Shown here piece by piece: positions 24,630 to 33,528 of a stretch of DNA of 64,000 nt. The notes under the pieces were generated by a model. It saw only the letters and a program-made list of their open reading frames with translations. It was not told the origin of the DNA and made no database searches. This DNA comes from Achromobacter dolens. GTDB taxonomy: Bacteria > Pseudomonadota > Gammaproteobacteria > Burkholderiales > Burkholderiaceae_B. Each line of letters starts with the position of its first letter. Within the stretch, counting starts at the first letter, position 1. Where the stretch lies: positions 1 to 64,000 of the forward strand of contig NZ_CADIJW010000027.1 of the NCBI RefSeq assembly GCF_902859745.1. Reading direction: 5' to 3'. Made by a program: the position numbers and the translations under genes.

Positions 24630-25277
24630 ATGACGACCGTACTGATTACCGGCATCGAACCGTTCGATGGCGAAACCCTGAATCCCTCCTGGGAAGCCGC
24701 GCGGCGGCTCGATGGCGCGCAAGTGGCCGGCGCCACCCTGGTGGCGCGCCAACTGCCGTGCGTGATCGGTAAGGTGGTGGGCGTGCTGCGCCAGGCCATC
24801 GAGGACACGCAACCGGACCTGGTGATCTGCCTGGGCCAGGCGGGCGGCCGCGGCGACGTGTCGATCGAACGCGTCGCGATCAACGTGGTGGACGCGCGCA
24901 TCCCCGACAACGAAGGCCGCCAGCCGATCGACGAACCGGTGGTGGCGGGCGGCCCGGCGGCCTATTTCTCGACCCTGCCGATCAAGGCCATCGTGCGCGA
25001 CCTGCGGCGCGCGGGCGTGCCGGCGTCGGTGTCGTCGACGGCGGGCACCTACAACTGCAACACCATCTTCTACGGCCTGTCGCACTACATCGCCACCGAG
25101 CGTCCGGCGTTGCGCGGCGGCTTCGTGCACGTGCCGTACCTGCCGGAGATGGCGGCCCATCATCCCGGCCAGCCCAGCCTGGCGCTGGAGACGCTGATCG
25201 AAGGCGTGAAGGTGATGGTGGCGACTTCGCTGGCCGTCACGGCGGATGTCAAGGAAGGCGGCGGCGCGCTGCATTGA
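24630..25277 (+). CDS. pcp: Pyroglutamyl-peptidase I
   Basis: 215 residues, the family length. ATG 24630 has AAGGA 8 bases upstream; the open frame runs far upstream only because of GC bias. The C15 peptidase triad is visible: Glu in [12 protein letters not shown], Cys in [14 protein letters not shown] and His in [10 protein letters not shown], plus the N-terminal [19 protein letters not shown] (the FG/NPS motif). It removes N-terminal pyroglutamate from peptides in the cytoplasm, releasing 5-oxoproline. It is first in an operon with an epoxide-hydrolase-like protein (14 bases on) and, after a repeat, a Bug receptor. Confidence 0.93.
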   Translation: MTTVLITGIEPFDGETLNPSWEAARRLDGAQVAGATLVARQLPCVIGKVVGVLRQAIEDTQPDLVICLGQAGGRGDVSIERVAINVVDARIPDNEGRQPIDEPVVAGGPAAYFSTLPIKAIVRDLRRAGVPASVSSTAGTYNCNTIFYGLSHYIATERPALRGGFVHVPYLPEMAAHHPGQPSLALETLIEGVKVMVATSLAVTADVKEGGGALH

Positions 25278-25290
25278 AAGGAGACGGACG

Positions 25291-26178
25291 ATGGATACCT
25301 TCAACGACGCCGACGCCTTCGCGCTGGACGGCGTGCCGTTCCGCCACCGGCAGGTGCGGGTGGACGGCCTGGGCTATCACGTGGTGGAAGGCGGCGCCGG
25401 GCCGGCGCTGGTCCTGCTGGCGGGGTTTCCGCAGAGCTGGTACGCGTGGCGCCGGGTCATGCCCCTGCTGGCGCCGCACTTCCGCCTCTATGCGGTGGAC
25501 CTGCCCGGGCAGGGCGACTCGGACAAGCCGCTGGACGGCTACGACACTCGCGCGGCGGGCGAGCGCCTGCGGGCGCTGTTCCACACGCTGGGGCTGACGC
25601 GCTACGCGCTGGCCGGGCACGACATCGGCGCCTGGATCGCCTATCCCTACGCGGCGCGCCACGCCGACGAGGTCGAGCGCCTGGTGCTGCTGGACGCGAA
25701 CATCCCCGGCGTGACGCTGCCCGCCAGCTTCGAGCTGGGACCGGACAACTGGAAGCGCTGGCATTTCCTCTTCAACACCGTGCCGGACCTGCCCGAAGCG
25801 CTGTTGCAGGGACGCGAGCGGGTGCTGATCGAGTGGTTCTTCAGCCGCAAGACCGCCAACAAGCCGGGCGTGTTCAGCCGCGCCGACCTGGATGAGTACG
25901 AGCGCGTCTACCAGACGCTGGGCGGCTTGCGCGGCATGCTGGGCTATTACCGCGCGGCGCACCAGTCGGCCGAGCAGAACCAGGCGCTGCGCGAGACGCC
26001 GTTGACGCAGCCGGTGCTGGCGCTGGGCGGCGAACACGGCAGCGCGCCCGATCTGTACGAGGCGCTGGGGCCGCTGGCGCGCGACCTGCGCGGCGGGGTG
26101 CTGGCCGATTGCGGCCACTATCTGCCGGAGGAGCAGCCGCGCGAACTGGCGCGGCGCATGCTGGCGTTCCTGGCGTAG
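25291..26178 (+). CDS. Alpha/beta hydrolase, epoxide hydrolase/dehalogenase-like
   Basis: 295 residues from ATG 25291, with GGAG upstream. Key positions: oxyanion region LAGFPQSWYAWRRVMPLLA, nucleophile elbow with Asp in LAGHDIGAWIAYPYA (about residue 105), cap domain with WFFSRKTANKPGVFS, and base His in DCGHYLPEEQP. Asp nucleophile with GHDxG is typical of soluble epoxide hydrolases and fluoroacetate-dehalogenase relatives rather than Ser esterases. Substrate unknown. It is 13 bases downstream of pcp. Confidence 0.85.
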   Translation: MDTFNDADAFALDGVPFRHRQVRVDGLGYHVVEGGAGPALVLLAGFPQSWYAWRRVMPLLAPHFRLYAVDLPGQGDSDKPLDGYDTRAAGERLRALFHTLGLTRYALAGHDIGAWIAYPYAARHADEVERLVLLDANIPGVTLPASFELGPDNWKRWHFLFNTVPDLPEALLQGRERVLIEWFFSRKTANKPGVFSRADLDEYERVYQTLGGLRGMLGYYRAAHQSAEQNQALRETPLTQPVLALGGEHGSAPDLYEALGPLARDLRGGVLADCGHYLPEEQPRELARRMLAFLA

Positions 26179-26202
26179 CCGGGCGCGACCGCCGCGGCAG
26201 AC

Positions 26203-26246
26203 GGCCGCCCCGGCAAGGGCCGCCCCGGCAAAGGGCCGCCCCGGCA
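26203..26246 (+). repeat. Three tandem copies of a 13-16 base unit, GGCCGCCCCGGCA(A/AAG)
   Basis: The core GGCCGCCCCGGCA begins at 26203, 26218 and 26234, with 2-3 base linkers. It falls between the hydrolase stop (26178) and the Bug start (26328). Each unit can pair with itself only weakly. It may be slippage-generated, and it may affect read-through to the Bug gene. Confidence 0.75.
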
Positions 26247-26327
26247 TTTCCACATTGCGCATCGGTATTTGTCCGGCGCGCGGCGCGCTCCTATCCTGGC
26301 CTGCTTGGAATTTCCGCAGGGAGCAGG

Positions 26328-27353
26328 ATGATGGGCAATCGACGCAGATCCGTACTGAAGGCCGCGCTCGGCCTGGCCGGCGGCGTGGTGGTGGGCGCGG
26401 GTTTGTTGAGCAACATGACCGGCGCCGCGCCGGCCGCCACCGACGACGCCACGCGCTATCCGAGCCGGCCGGTCAAGCTGATCGTGCCGATCGCGGCCGG
26501 CGGCAGCGCCGACAAGCTGGCGCGCACCGTGGCGCAGAAGCTGAGCGAGAAGTGGGGGCAGAGCGTGGTGGTGGAGAACCAGCCCGGCGCCAGCAGCGCT
26601 ATCGGCAATGCCGCGGTGGCGCATGCGCGCGGCGACGGCTACACGCTACTGCTGGGCGGCGACGCCTTGTCGCTGAACGCGCTGCAACCCGGCAAGCCGC
26701 TGTACGACCCGTTGCGCGATCTGCGCGGCGTGACCAAGGCGGTGGTCAATCCGCAGTTGCTGGTCGTGCGCCCGGGCCTGGGCGTGAAGACCTTCCAGGA
26801 ATTCGTGGCGCTGGTGCGCAGCCGGCCCGGCGAGATCTCGCTGGCGCTGCCTGGCGGCAATGGCAGCCTGCAGCACCTGGCGGTGGAACTGCTCAACGAA
26901 CGCATCGGCGCCAAGACCAACCAGATTCCCTATCCGGGCGGCGGGCCGGCCACGCTGGATGTGCTGGGCGGCCATGTGGACGCCATGCTGATCACGCTGG
27001 CCGCCGCCACCGAGAACGTGCGCTCGGGCAAGCTGGTGGCGCTGGCGGTGACCACGCCGTACCGCTCCAAGGCGCTGCCCGAGGTGCCGACCATGCAGGA
27101 GGCGGGGCTGGCCGACTACGCGGTCGAGAGCTGGCAGGGCTTCGTGGTGCCGGCTTCGACGCCGAGCGCGCTGGTCGAGCGCATCCATCGCGACGTGGTG
27201 GCCGTGCTGCGCGAACCGGAGACCGCCACGCTGCTGGAGAACCTGGGCTTCGCCATCGCCGCCTCGACGCCCGAATCGGTCGACCAGACCGTGCGCGACG
27301 ACATCGCCACCTATCGCCGCGTGATCGCCACGGCCGACGTCAAGCTCCAGTAG
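26328..27353 (+). CDS. Bug-family periplasmic receptor with twin-arginine-like signal
   Basis: 341 residues. Start at the first of two ATGs (26328 or 26331), with GGGAG upstream. The N-terminus GNRRRSVLKAALGLAGG resembles a Tat signal (R-R-x-V-L-K), unlike the Sec-type signals of the three other Bug proteins here. Bug motifs: VKLIVPIAAGGSADKLAR, ENQPGASSAIGNAAVA, GDGYTLLLGG, NQIPYPGGGPATLDVLGG. It may serve the pcp operon, in which case pyroglutamate or a related acid is a candidate ligand; this is inference. Confidence 0.88.
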   Translation: MMGNRRRSVLKAALGLAGGVVVGAGLLSNMTGAAPAATDDATRYPSRPVKLIVPIAAGGSADKLARTVAQKLSEKWGQSVVVENQPGASSAIGNAAVAHARGDGYTLLLGGDALSLNALQPGKPLYDPLRDLRGVTKAVVNPQLLVVRPGLGVKTFQEFVALVRSRPGEISLALPGGNGSLQHLAVELLNERIGAKTNQIPYPGGGPATLDVLGGHVDAMLITLAAATENVRSGKLVALAVTTPYRSKALPEVPTMQEAGLADYAVESWQGFVVPASTPSALVERIHRDVVAVLREPETATLLENLGFAIAASTPESVDQTVRDDIATYRRVIATADVKLQ

Positions 27354-27370
27354 ACGCGCCGCAACAGCGG

Positions 27371-27431
27371 TTTCATATTCATATCTGAAAGTCTTCTTTG
27401 TGTTGTGCGGCGCCGGACCGCAGCATAGAAC
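27371..27431 (+). promoter_or_regulatory. Promoter region of the sulfur amino-acid operon
   Basis: TTTCA (27371-27375) and TGAAA (27386-27390) form an inverted repeat around a 10-base AT-rich spacer, a plausible LysR/CysB-type activator site. Downstream, TTGTGC (27403-27408) and TAGAAC (27426-27431) are 17 bases apart, a moderate sigma-70 promoter. The first gene starts at 27459, giving a short leader. Confidence 0.5.
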
Positions 27432-27458
27432 TTCGTTCAATGCCTACGACACAACAAC

Positions 27459-28298
27459 ATGAAGACTCGCAATATCTCCGGCCGTATCCTGCAGGCGGCC
27501 GTCGCGCTGGCCCTGGCGGCCGGCGCCACCGGCGCCCACGCCGACGCCACGCTGGACAAGATCAAGGAACGCGGCACCGTCACCATCGGCGTATTGGCCA
27601 ACGGCGGCGTGTTCGGCTCGATCGACCCGGCCACGCAGCAGCTCGTCGGCTGGAACCCCGACCTGGCGCGTGAACTGGCCAAGGGCCTGGGCGTGAAGGC
27701 CGAGCTGGTGCAGGTGCAGACCGCCACCCGCACCCAGTTTCTGATCTCGGGCAAGGTCGATCTGCTGATCGCGTCGATGGAGCTGAATCCGGAGCGCGCC
27801 GAGATCCTGGGCTACGCGCCGACGCCGTTCTTCCGCGTGGGCGGCGCGGCCGCCACCCGCAAGGACAGCGGCATCGCCAAGTGGGAAGACCTGCGCGGCA
27901 AGCCGGTCTGCGTGTCGCAGGGCAGCAGTTTCGCGCGGCCCCTGCAGGCCGACTACGGCGCGGTGGTCAAGGGCTACAAGAGTTCTTCGGACTCGCTGCT
28001 GGCGCTGCGCGGCGGCCAGTGCGTGGCGGCGGTGCACGATTCGACCCTGATCCACCCGCTGTTGCGCACCAATCCCGAATGGGCCGACTACCACGCGCCC
28101 ATCGCCACGGAAGTGCTGCCGGCCAATTCGGTGGTGTGGACCCGCAAGGGCGAGGCCGACACCATCGCCGCCGTCGACAAGGTGATCCAGGGCTGGCACC
28201 GCAGCGGCTGGCTGATCGCCACCGAGAAACGCCTGGACATCCAGCCGCCGCAGCCGTTGCTGCAGGAACTGCACGACAAGTACAAGCAGGGCAGTTGA
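27459..28298 (+). CDS. Family 3 (amino-acid type) ABC substrate-binding protein
   Basis: 279 residues. Signal peptide residues 1-27 (ending AHA|DATL). The SBP family 3 pattern is clear: ATLDKIKERGTVTIGVLANG, WNPDLARELAKGLGVKAELV, GKVDLLIASMELNPERAEIL and SVVWTRKGEADTIAAVDKVI. It is the first gene of an eight-gene operon and is a paralogue of the next one. Two binding proteins for one transporter imply two ligands. The sulfur enzymes in the operon suggest cystine or related sulfur amino acids. Confidence 0.88.
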   Translation: MKTRNISGRILQAAVALALAAGATGAHADATLDKIKERGTVTIGVLANGGVFGSIDPATQQLVGWNPDLARELAKGLGVKAELVQVQTATRTQFLISGKVDLLIASMELNPERAEILGYAPTPFFRVGGAAATRKDSGIAKWEDLRGKPVCVSQGSSFARPLQADYGAVVKGYKSSSDSLLALRGGQCVAAVHDSTLIHPLLRTNPEWADYHAPIATEVLPANSVVWTRKGEADTIAAVDKVIQGWHRSGWLIATEKRLDIQPPQPLLQELHDKYKQGS

Positions 28299-28329
28299 GC
28301 CTCGCGCCCGCCCGTGTTGGAAAAGACCG

Positions 28330-29190
28330 ATGAATAGACAAGCAATCAAGTGGGCCGCCGCGCTGGCGCTGGCGGCCCTGGCGACGGCGGCGCACGCCGA
28401 CGCCACCCTGGACCGCGTCAAGCAGCGCGGCAAACTGGTGGTGGGCGTGGACGGAGCCAGCCCGCCGTTCGGCCTGCTCGATCCGGCCACCGGCAAGGTC
28501 GGCGGCTTCCAGACCGAGCTGGGCCGCGACATCGCCACCCGGCTCGGCGTCACGCTGGAGACGGTGCCGGTGACGGCCGCGACCCGGGTGCAGTTCCTGC
28601 AGGCTGGCAAGGTCGATCTGCTGATCGCCAACATCCAGTGGACCCAGGAACGCAGCGAGATCCTGAGCTATGCGCCAACCCCGTACAACCTCGTGGGCGG
28701 CGCCGCCATGGTGTCCAAGCGCAGCGGCATCAAGCGCTGGGAAGACCTGAAGGGCAAGGTGGCCTGCGTGTCGCAAGGCAGCAATTTCGCCAAGCCCTTG
28801 CAGGAGACTTACGGCGCGGTGGTCAAGGGCCTGCGCAACATCCCTGAATCGCTGCTGGCGCTCAAGGGCGGCAGTTGCGATGCGTCGGTGCACATCCAGC
28901 CGGCGCTGTACGAGACGCTGCACGGCCCCAACGGCAAGGAATGGGACGGCTTCGAGCTGGCCACGCCGGACCAGTTGATCCCGTCGCCCACGGTGATCTG
29001 GACCCGCCGCAACGAGGCCGATACCCGCGCCTTCGTCGATGGCGTGATCCGCGACTGGCACAAGTCCGGCCTGCTGGTGAAAGAGGCCGACAGGTTCGGC
29101 GTGCCGGCAGATTACCTAAAGCAGGCCAACGCCGACGCGCAGGCCGGCAAGTTCGACAGCGCTCCCCCCGAGGCCCAGGCCAAGCCATGA
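28330..29190 (+). CDS. Second family 3 ABC substrate-binding protein
   Basis: 286 residues. Signal peptide ends AHA|DATL, like its neighbour. Shared motifs with the gene before: GKLVVGVDGASPPFGLLDPATG, FQTELGRDIATRLGV, AGKVDLLIANIQWTQERSEIL, ACVSQGSNFAKPLQETYGAVVKG and TVIWTRRNEADTRAFVDGVI. The two clearly arose by duplication and then diverged (GASPPFG here against GGVFGS there), as expected for different ligand specificity. It lies 31 bases downstream of the first copy. Confidence 0.88.
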   Translation: MNRQAIKWAAALALAALATAAHADATLDRVKQRGKLVVGVDGASPPFGLLDPATGKVGGFQTELGRDIATRLGVTLETVPVTAATRVQFLQAGKVDLLIANIQWTQERSEILSYAPTPYNLVGGAAMVSKRSGIKRWEDLKGKVACVSQGSNFAKPLQETYGAVVKGLRNIPESLLALKGGSCDASVHIQPALYETLHGPNGKEWDGFELATPDQLIPSPTVIWTRRNEADTRAFVDGVIRDWHKSGLLVKEADRFGVPADYLKQANADAQAGKFDSAPPEAQAKP

Positions 29191-29251
29191 CGACGGCCGC
29201 CAGGGACACGCTCGATCCCCTGAACCTGATGAATCCCGGAAAGGTCCTGTC

Positions 29252-30496
29252 ATGACTGAATCCCTGTTTCCCGGCGTGTGCGCGCGCCGCGTCCGCGGCG
29301 TGGAACTGTCGCCGATTGCCGCGGCCGGCGCGCGCGCCGCGCGGCTGGCGGCCGAGGGCCGCTCGATCGTGGTGCTGACCTCGGGCGAGCCCGACTTCGA
29401 CACGCCCCAGGCCATCAAGGACGCCGCCGCGCTGGCGCTGGCGCAAGGCCAGACCAAGTACACGCCGACGGCCGGCACCGCCGCGCTGCGACGCGCCGTG
29501 GCCGATGGCTACCGCCAGCGCCACGGCCTGCCGACCGAGTCGGCCAACGTCATCATTTCCAACGGCGGCAAGCAGGTGATCTACCTGGCCCTGGCCGCCA
29601 CGCTCGACGAGGGCGACGAGGTGATCGTGCCGACGCCGTACTGGCCCACCTTCCTGGATTCGGTGCGGGTCAACGGCGGCACGCCGGTGCTGGCGCCGAC
29701 CGCCCAGGCCGATGGCTTCAAGCTCACGCCGCAGGGCCTGCGCCAGGCGCTGACGCCGCGCACCAAGTGGCTGATCCTGAATTCCCCCGGCAATCCGTCA
29801 GGCGCGGTCTACAGCGAAGCCGAGCTGGCGGCCTTGGCCGCGGTGCTGCGCGAACATCCGTCGGTGCTGGTGCTGTGGGACGAGATGTACGAACAGATCT
29901 GGTTCGACGAGGCGCCCACGCACTTGCTGCGCGCCGCGCCGGACCTGGCGGGGCGCACGCTGGCGGTCAACGGCGTGTCCAAGGCCTACGCCATGACCGG
30001 CTGGCGCATCGGCTGGGGCGTCGGGCCGGCGGCGCTGATCGGCGTGCTGGAGGCGGTGCAGTCGCAGGTGTCGTCGGGCCCCAGTTCGCTGGGCCAGGCC
30101 GCCGCGCTGGTGGCGTTGCAGGGCGTGGCCGACGACTTCGTCGAGAACGCGCGGCTGGCCTATGCGCGCCGGGCGCGAGTGATCGTCGACGGCCTGGGCG
30201 CGGTGCCGGGCCTGAGCGTGACGGCGCCGCGCGGCTCGTTCTTCGCCTGGATCGGCGTGGCCGGCCTGATCGGCCAGGTCAAGCCCGATGGCGCCGTGAT
30301 CGCCAACGATGGAGACGTGGCCGACTGGCTGCTGGAGGCCGAAGGCGTGGCGTTGGTGCGGGGCGCGGCCTATGGCTTGTCGCCGTACCTGCGGCTGTCG
30401 TTCGCCGCCTCGGACGCCAAGGTGGCGGAGGCCGTCGCGCGCATCGCCCGCGCGGTCGCGGCGCTGCGGCCGGCGGCGCTGGAGGCGGCCGCATGA
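29252..30496 (+). CDS. Class I PLP-dependent aminotransferase
   Basis: 414 residues, fold type I aspartate-aminotransferase family. Visible marks: VLTSGEPDFDTPQAIKDAA, YTPTAGTAALRRAVADGY, NGGKQVIYLALAATLDEGDEVIVPTPYWPTF (cofactor phosphate and Tyr stacking), NSPGNPSGAVYSE, WDEMYEQIWF and the Schiff-base Lys in NGVSKAYAMTGWRIGWG. Inside a transport/cysteine-dioxygenase/lyase operon its substrate may be a sulfur amino acid or sulfinate (cysteine sulfinate transamination gives sulfinylpyruvate and sulfite). This is inferred from context. The next gene overlaps its stop by 4 bases. Confidence 0.88.
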   Translation: MTESLFPGVCARRVRGVELSPIAAAGARAARLAAEGRSIVVLTSGEPDFDTPQAIKDAAALALAQGQTKYTPTAGTAALRRAVADGYRQRHGLPTESANVIISNGGKQVIYLALAATLDEGDEVIVPTPYWPTFLDSVRVNGGTPVLAPTAQADGFKLTPQGLRQALTPRTKWLILNSPGNPSGAVYSEAELAALAAVLREHPSVLVLWDEMYEQIWFDEAPTHLLRAAPDLAGRTLAVNGVSKAYAMTGWRIGWGVGPAALIGVLEAVQSQVSSGPSSLGQAAALVALQGVADDFVENARLAYARRARVIVDGLGAVPGLSVTAPRGSFFAWIGVAGLIGQVKPDGAVIANDGDVADWLLEAEGVALVRGAAYGLSPYLRLSFAASDAKVAEAVARIARAVAALRPAALEAAA

Positions 30497-31230
30497 TCGA
30501 ACAGGCATTGCAGGCCTGGGTGCATTTCTTCAAGCCCCTGGGCCTGAACTACGGCTTCGTGCTGGATCCGGGCGAGCTGTCCGCCTTCGGCCACGGCCTG
30601 CTGGTGACGCTGCAACTGTGCGCCTGGACCATTCCCGTCAGCCTGCTGTTCGGCGTGCTGATCGCGGCCGGCCTCACCAGCGGCCGGCCCTGGCTGGCGC
30701 GGCCGCTGCAGGCCTTCGTCGAGCTGACCCGCAACACGCCGACGCTGGTGCAGCTCTATTGCGCCTTCCTGGTGCTGAACATGCTGATCACCCAGAAGCT
30801 GGGCGGCGGCAGCCCGATCACGCCGTTCATGTGGGTGGTGATCGTGGTGGCGCTGCACAAGGGCGTGTTCCATGCCGAGGCGCTGCGCGCCGGCATCGAG
30901 GCGGTGCCGTCGGTGACGCTGGAGGCGGCGCGCTCGCTGGCCTTCTCGCGCCGCCAGATCCTGACGCAGGTGCAGCTGCCGCTGGCGCTGCGCTTCGCGC
31001 TGCCGGCGCTGGTCAACAACCTGGTGGACCTGGTGAAGATGACCGCGATCGCCTCGGCCATCGCGGTGGGGGATGTGACCTACGAGTCCATCATGATCTG
31101 GTCGCACCGCGACAACGTGCTGGAACTGCTGCTGCTGATCCTGCTGTATTTCGGCCTGCTGACCTGGCTGGTGAGCGTGGGCGGACGCTGGCTGGAAGCG
31201 CGCTTGAGGATGCCCGGCTATGGCCAATGA
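30493..31230 (+). CDS. Amino-acid ABC transporter permease (HisM type)
   Basis: 245 residues from ATG 30493, overlapping the aminotransferase stop (ATGA). Several membrane helices with the HisMQ N-terminal pattern GHGLLVTLQLCAWTIPVSLLFG and ELTRNTPTLVQLYCAFLVLNM. The EAA loop is LEAARSLAFSRRQILTQVQLPLALRFALPAL. It pairs with the permease that follows to form the membrane channel for the two binding proteins upstream. Confidence 0.9.
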   Translation: MIEQALQAWVHFFKPLGLNYGFVLDPGELSAFGHGLLVTLQLCAWTIPVSLLFGVLIAAGLTSGRPWLARPLQAFVELTRNTPTLVQLYCAFLVLNMLITQKLGGGSPITPFMWVVIVVALHKGVFHAEALRAGIEAVPSVTLEAARSLAFSRRQILTQVQLPLALRFALPALVNNLVDLVKMTAIASAIAVGDVTYESIMIWSHRDNVLELLLLILLYFGLLTWLVSVGGRWLEARLRMPGYGQ

Positions 31231-32024
31231 ACTGGTATTGAATGGCGCTGCCGCGCATCGCGCGGGCGGCGGCTGGCGGGCGCTGCTGCGCGATCCGTGG
31301 GTGGTGCTGCTGCTGGCGCTGGTCGCGCTGGGCGTCGCCTGGGCGCTGACCGACAGCGCGCCGGCCGCGGTGCGGCACCTGTGGCACTGGTCGCCGGCGC
31401 TGCTGCGCGGCCTGGGCATGAACGTGCAGATCAGCGTGCTGGCCATGGCGCTGGGCACGGCTGCCGGGCTGGTGGTGGGCGCGCTGTCACTGTCGCCGTC
31501 GGCCCTGCTGCGGCGCCTGACGCGGATCTACGTGCTGGCATTCCGCAACGCGCCGATCCTGGTGCTGGTGTACTTCACCACCTACGTGTTCCCGTTCGAA
31601 CTGAACCTGGGCGGCTGGAACCTGCCGTTCCCGGACTGGATCAAGGTGGTGATCGGGCTGGGCCTGCCGGCCAGCGCCAACGTCGCCGAGATCTTCCGCG
31701 GCGCGATCCAGTCGATCCCCGAGGCGCAGTGGGAGGCGGCGCAGTCGCTGGCGTTCCGGCGCGCGCAGATCTTCCGCATGATCGTGCTGCCGCAGTGCGT
31801 GCGGCGCATGCTGCCGTCGTGGATGAATCTGTACGCCAGCATCACCATGAGCACCTCGCTGGCCTCGCTGGTCGGCGTGCACGACCTGGTCGACACCGCC
31901 ACGGTGGCCAGTAACACGGTGGCGCGCAGCGACTTCACCATCCTGGTCTATTTCACGCTATTGGCGCTGTTCTTCGCCTATTGCTATCCCATCGCGCGCT
32001 GGACGCGCCATCTGGAACGACGTT

Positions 32025-32038
<14 letters not shown>
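31220..32038 (+). CDS. Amino-acid ABC transporter permease
   Basis: 272 residues from ATG 31220, overlapping the previous gene by 11 bases. After a cytoplasmic start (MANELVLNGAAAHRAGGGW) there is a first helix (DPWVVLLLALVALGVAWAL) and a HisMQ core: LLRGLGMNVQISVLAMALGTAAG, AFRNAPILVLVYFTTYVFPF. The EAA loop is EAAQSLAFRRAQIFRMIVLPQCVRRMLPS. It is the partner of the permease before it; tight overlaps point to equal synthesis. Confidence 0.9.
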
Positions 32039-32876
<838 letters not shown>

Positions 32877-32901
32877 TGCCTTTCCGCAACCCGGAGCCGA
32901 C

Positions 32902-33528
32902 ATGACCACCGAATCTTCCGTTACTCTCGAACGCCGCCAGCAGGTGCAGGACGCCCTGGCCGACATCCGCGGCCTGCTGGCCGCCGCGCCGCTGACGCGC
33001 GACCTGCTGGCGCGGATCACCACGCGCCTGGAGCAATTGGCGCAACAGCGCGCGCTGTTTCCCGCCACCGAATTCGCGCCGCCGGCGCCGGGGCAGGGCG
33101 TGGGGGCCTCGACCCGCTACCGCCTCAATCCCGACGACGCCGCCGGCGAACCGGCGCTCTACCTGAACTCGATCAACCCGGGCAAGACCACCTTGCCGCA
33201 CAACCACACCACCTGGGCGGTGATCGTGGCGCTGTCGGGCCAGGAGCTGAACCGCGTCTACCGCCGCAGCGACGACGGCTCGCAGGCCGGCCGCGCCACG
33301 CTGGAACAGGTGCGCGAAGTGGTGGTGCAGCCGGGGCAGTCGGTGTCGTTCCTGCCGGACGACATCCACAGCATCCACGTCACCGGCGATGCGCCGACCC
33401 TGCATTTCCACCTATATGGGCAGCCGCTGGAGACGCTGTCGGGCCGCATCGGCATCGACCTGGCCACCGGCGAGATCGTCAACTACAACGCCACCCAGAT
33501 GAAGCCGGGCCAGGAGCAGCGCGCATGA
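32902..33528 (+). CDS. Cysteine dioxygenase-type cupin
   Basis: 208 residues from ATG 32902. The iron site of thiol dioxygenases is recognisable: LPHNHTTWAVIVALSGQELN (two His, beta-strand Trp as in bacterial CDO) and DDIHSIH later, followed by LHFHLYGQPL. Cysteine dioxygenases use non-haem iron and O2 to make cysteine sulfinate; bacterial relatives may prefer 3-mercaptopropionate or other thiols. It lies 26 bases after the ATPase and overlaps the next gene (ATGA). It is related to the N-terminal domain of the fusion protein at 36349. Confidence 0.85.
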   Translation: MTTESSVTLERRQQVQDALADIRGLLAAAPLTRDLLARITTRLEQLAQQRALFPATEFAPPAPGQGVGASTRYRLNPDDAAGEPALYLNSINPGKTTLPHNHTTWAVIVALSGQELNRVYRRSDDGSQAGRATLEQVREVVVQPGQSVSFLPDDIHSIHVTGDAPTLHFHLYGQPLETLSGRIGIDLATGEIVNYNATQMKPGQEQRA

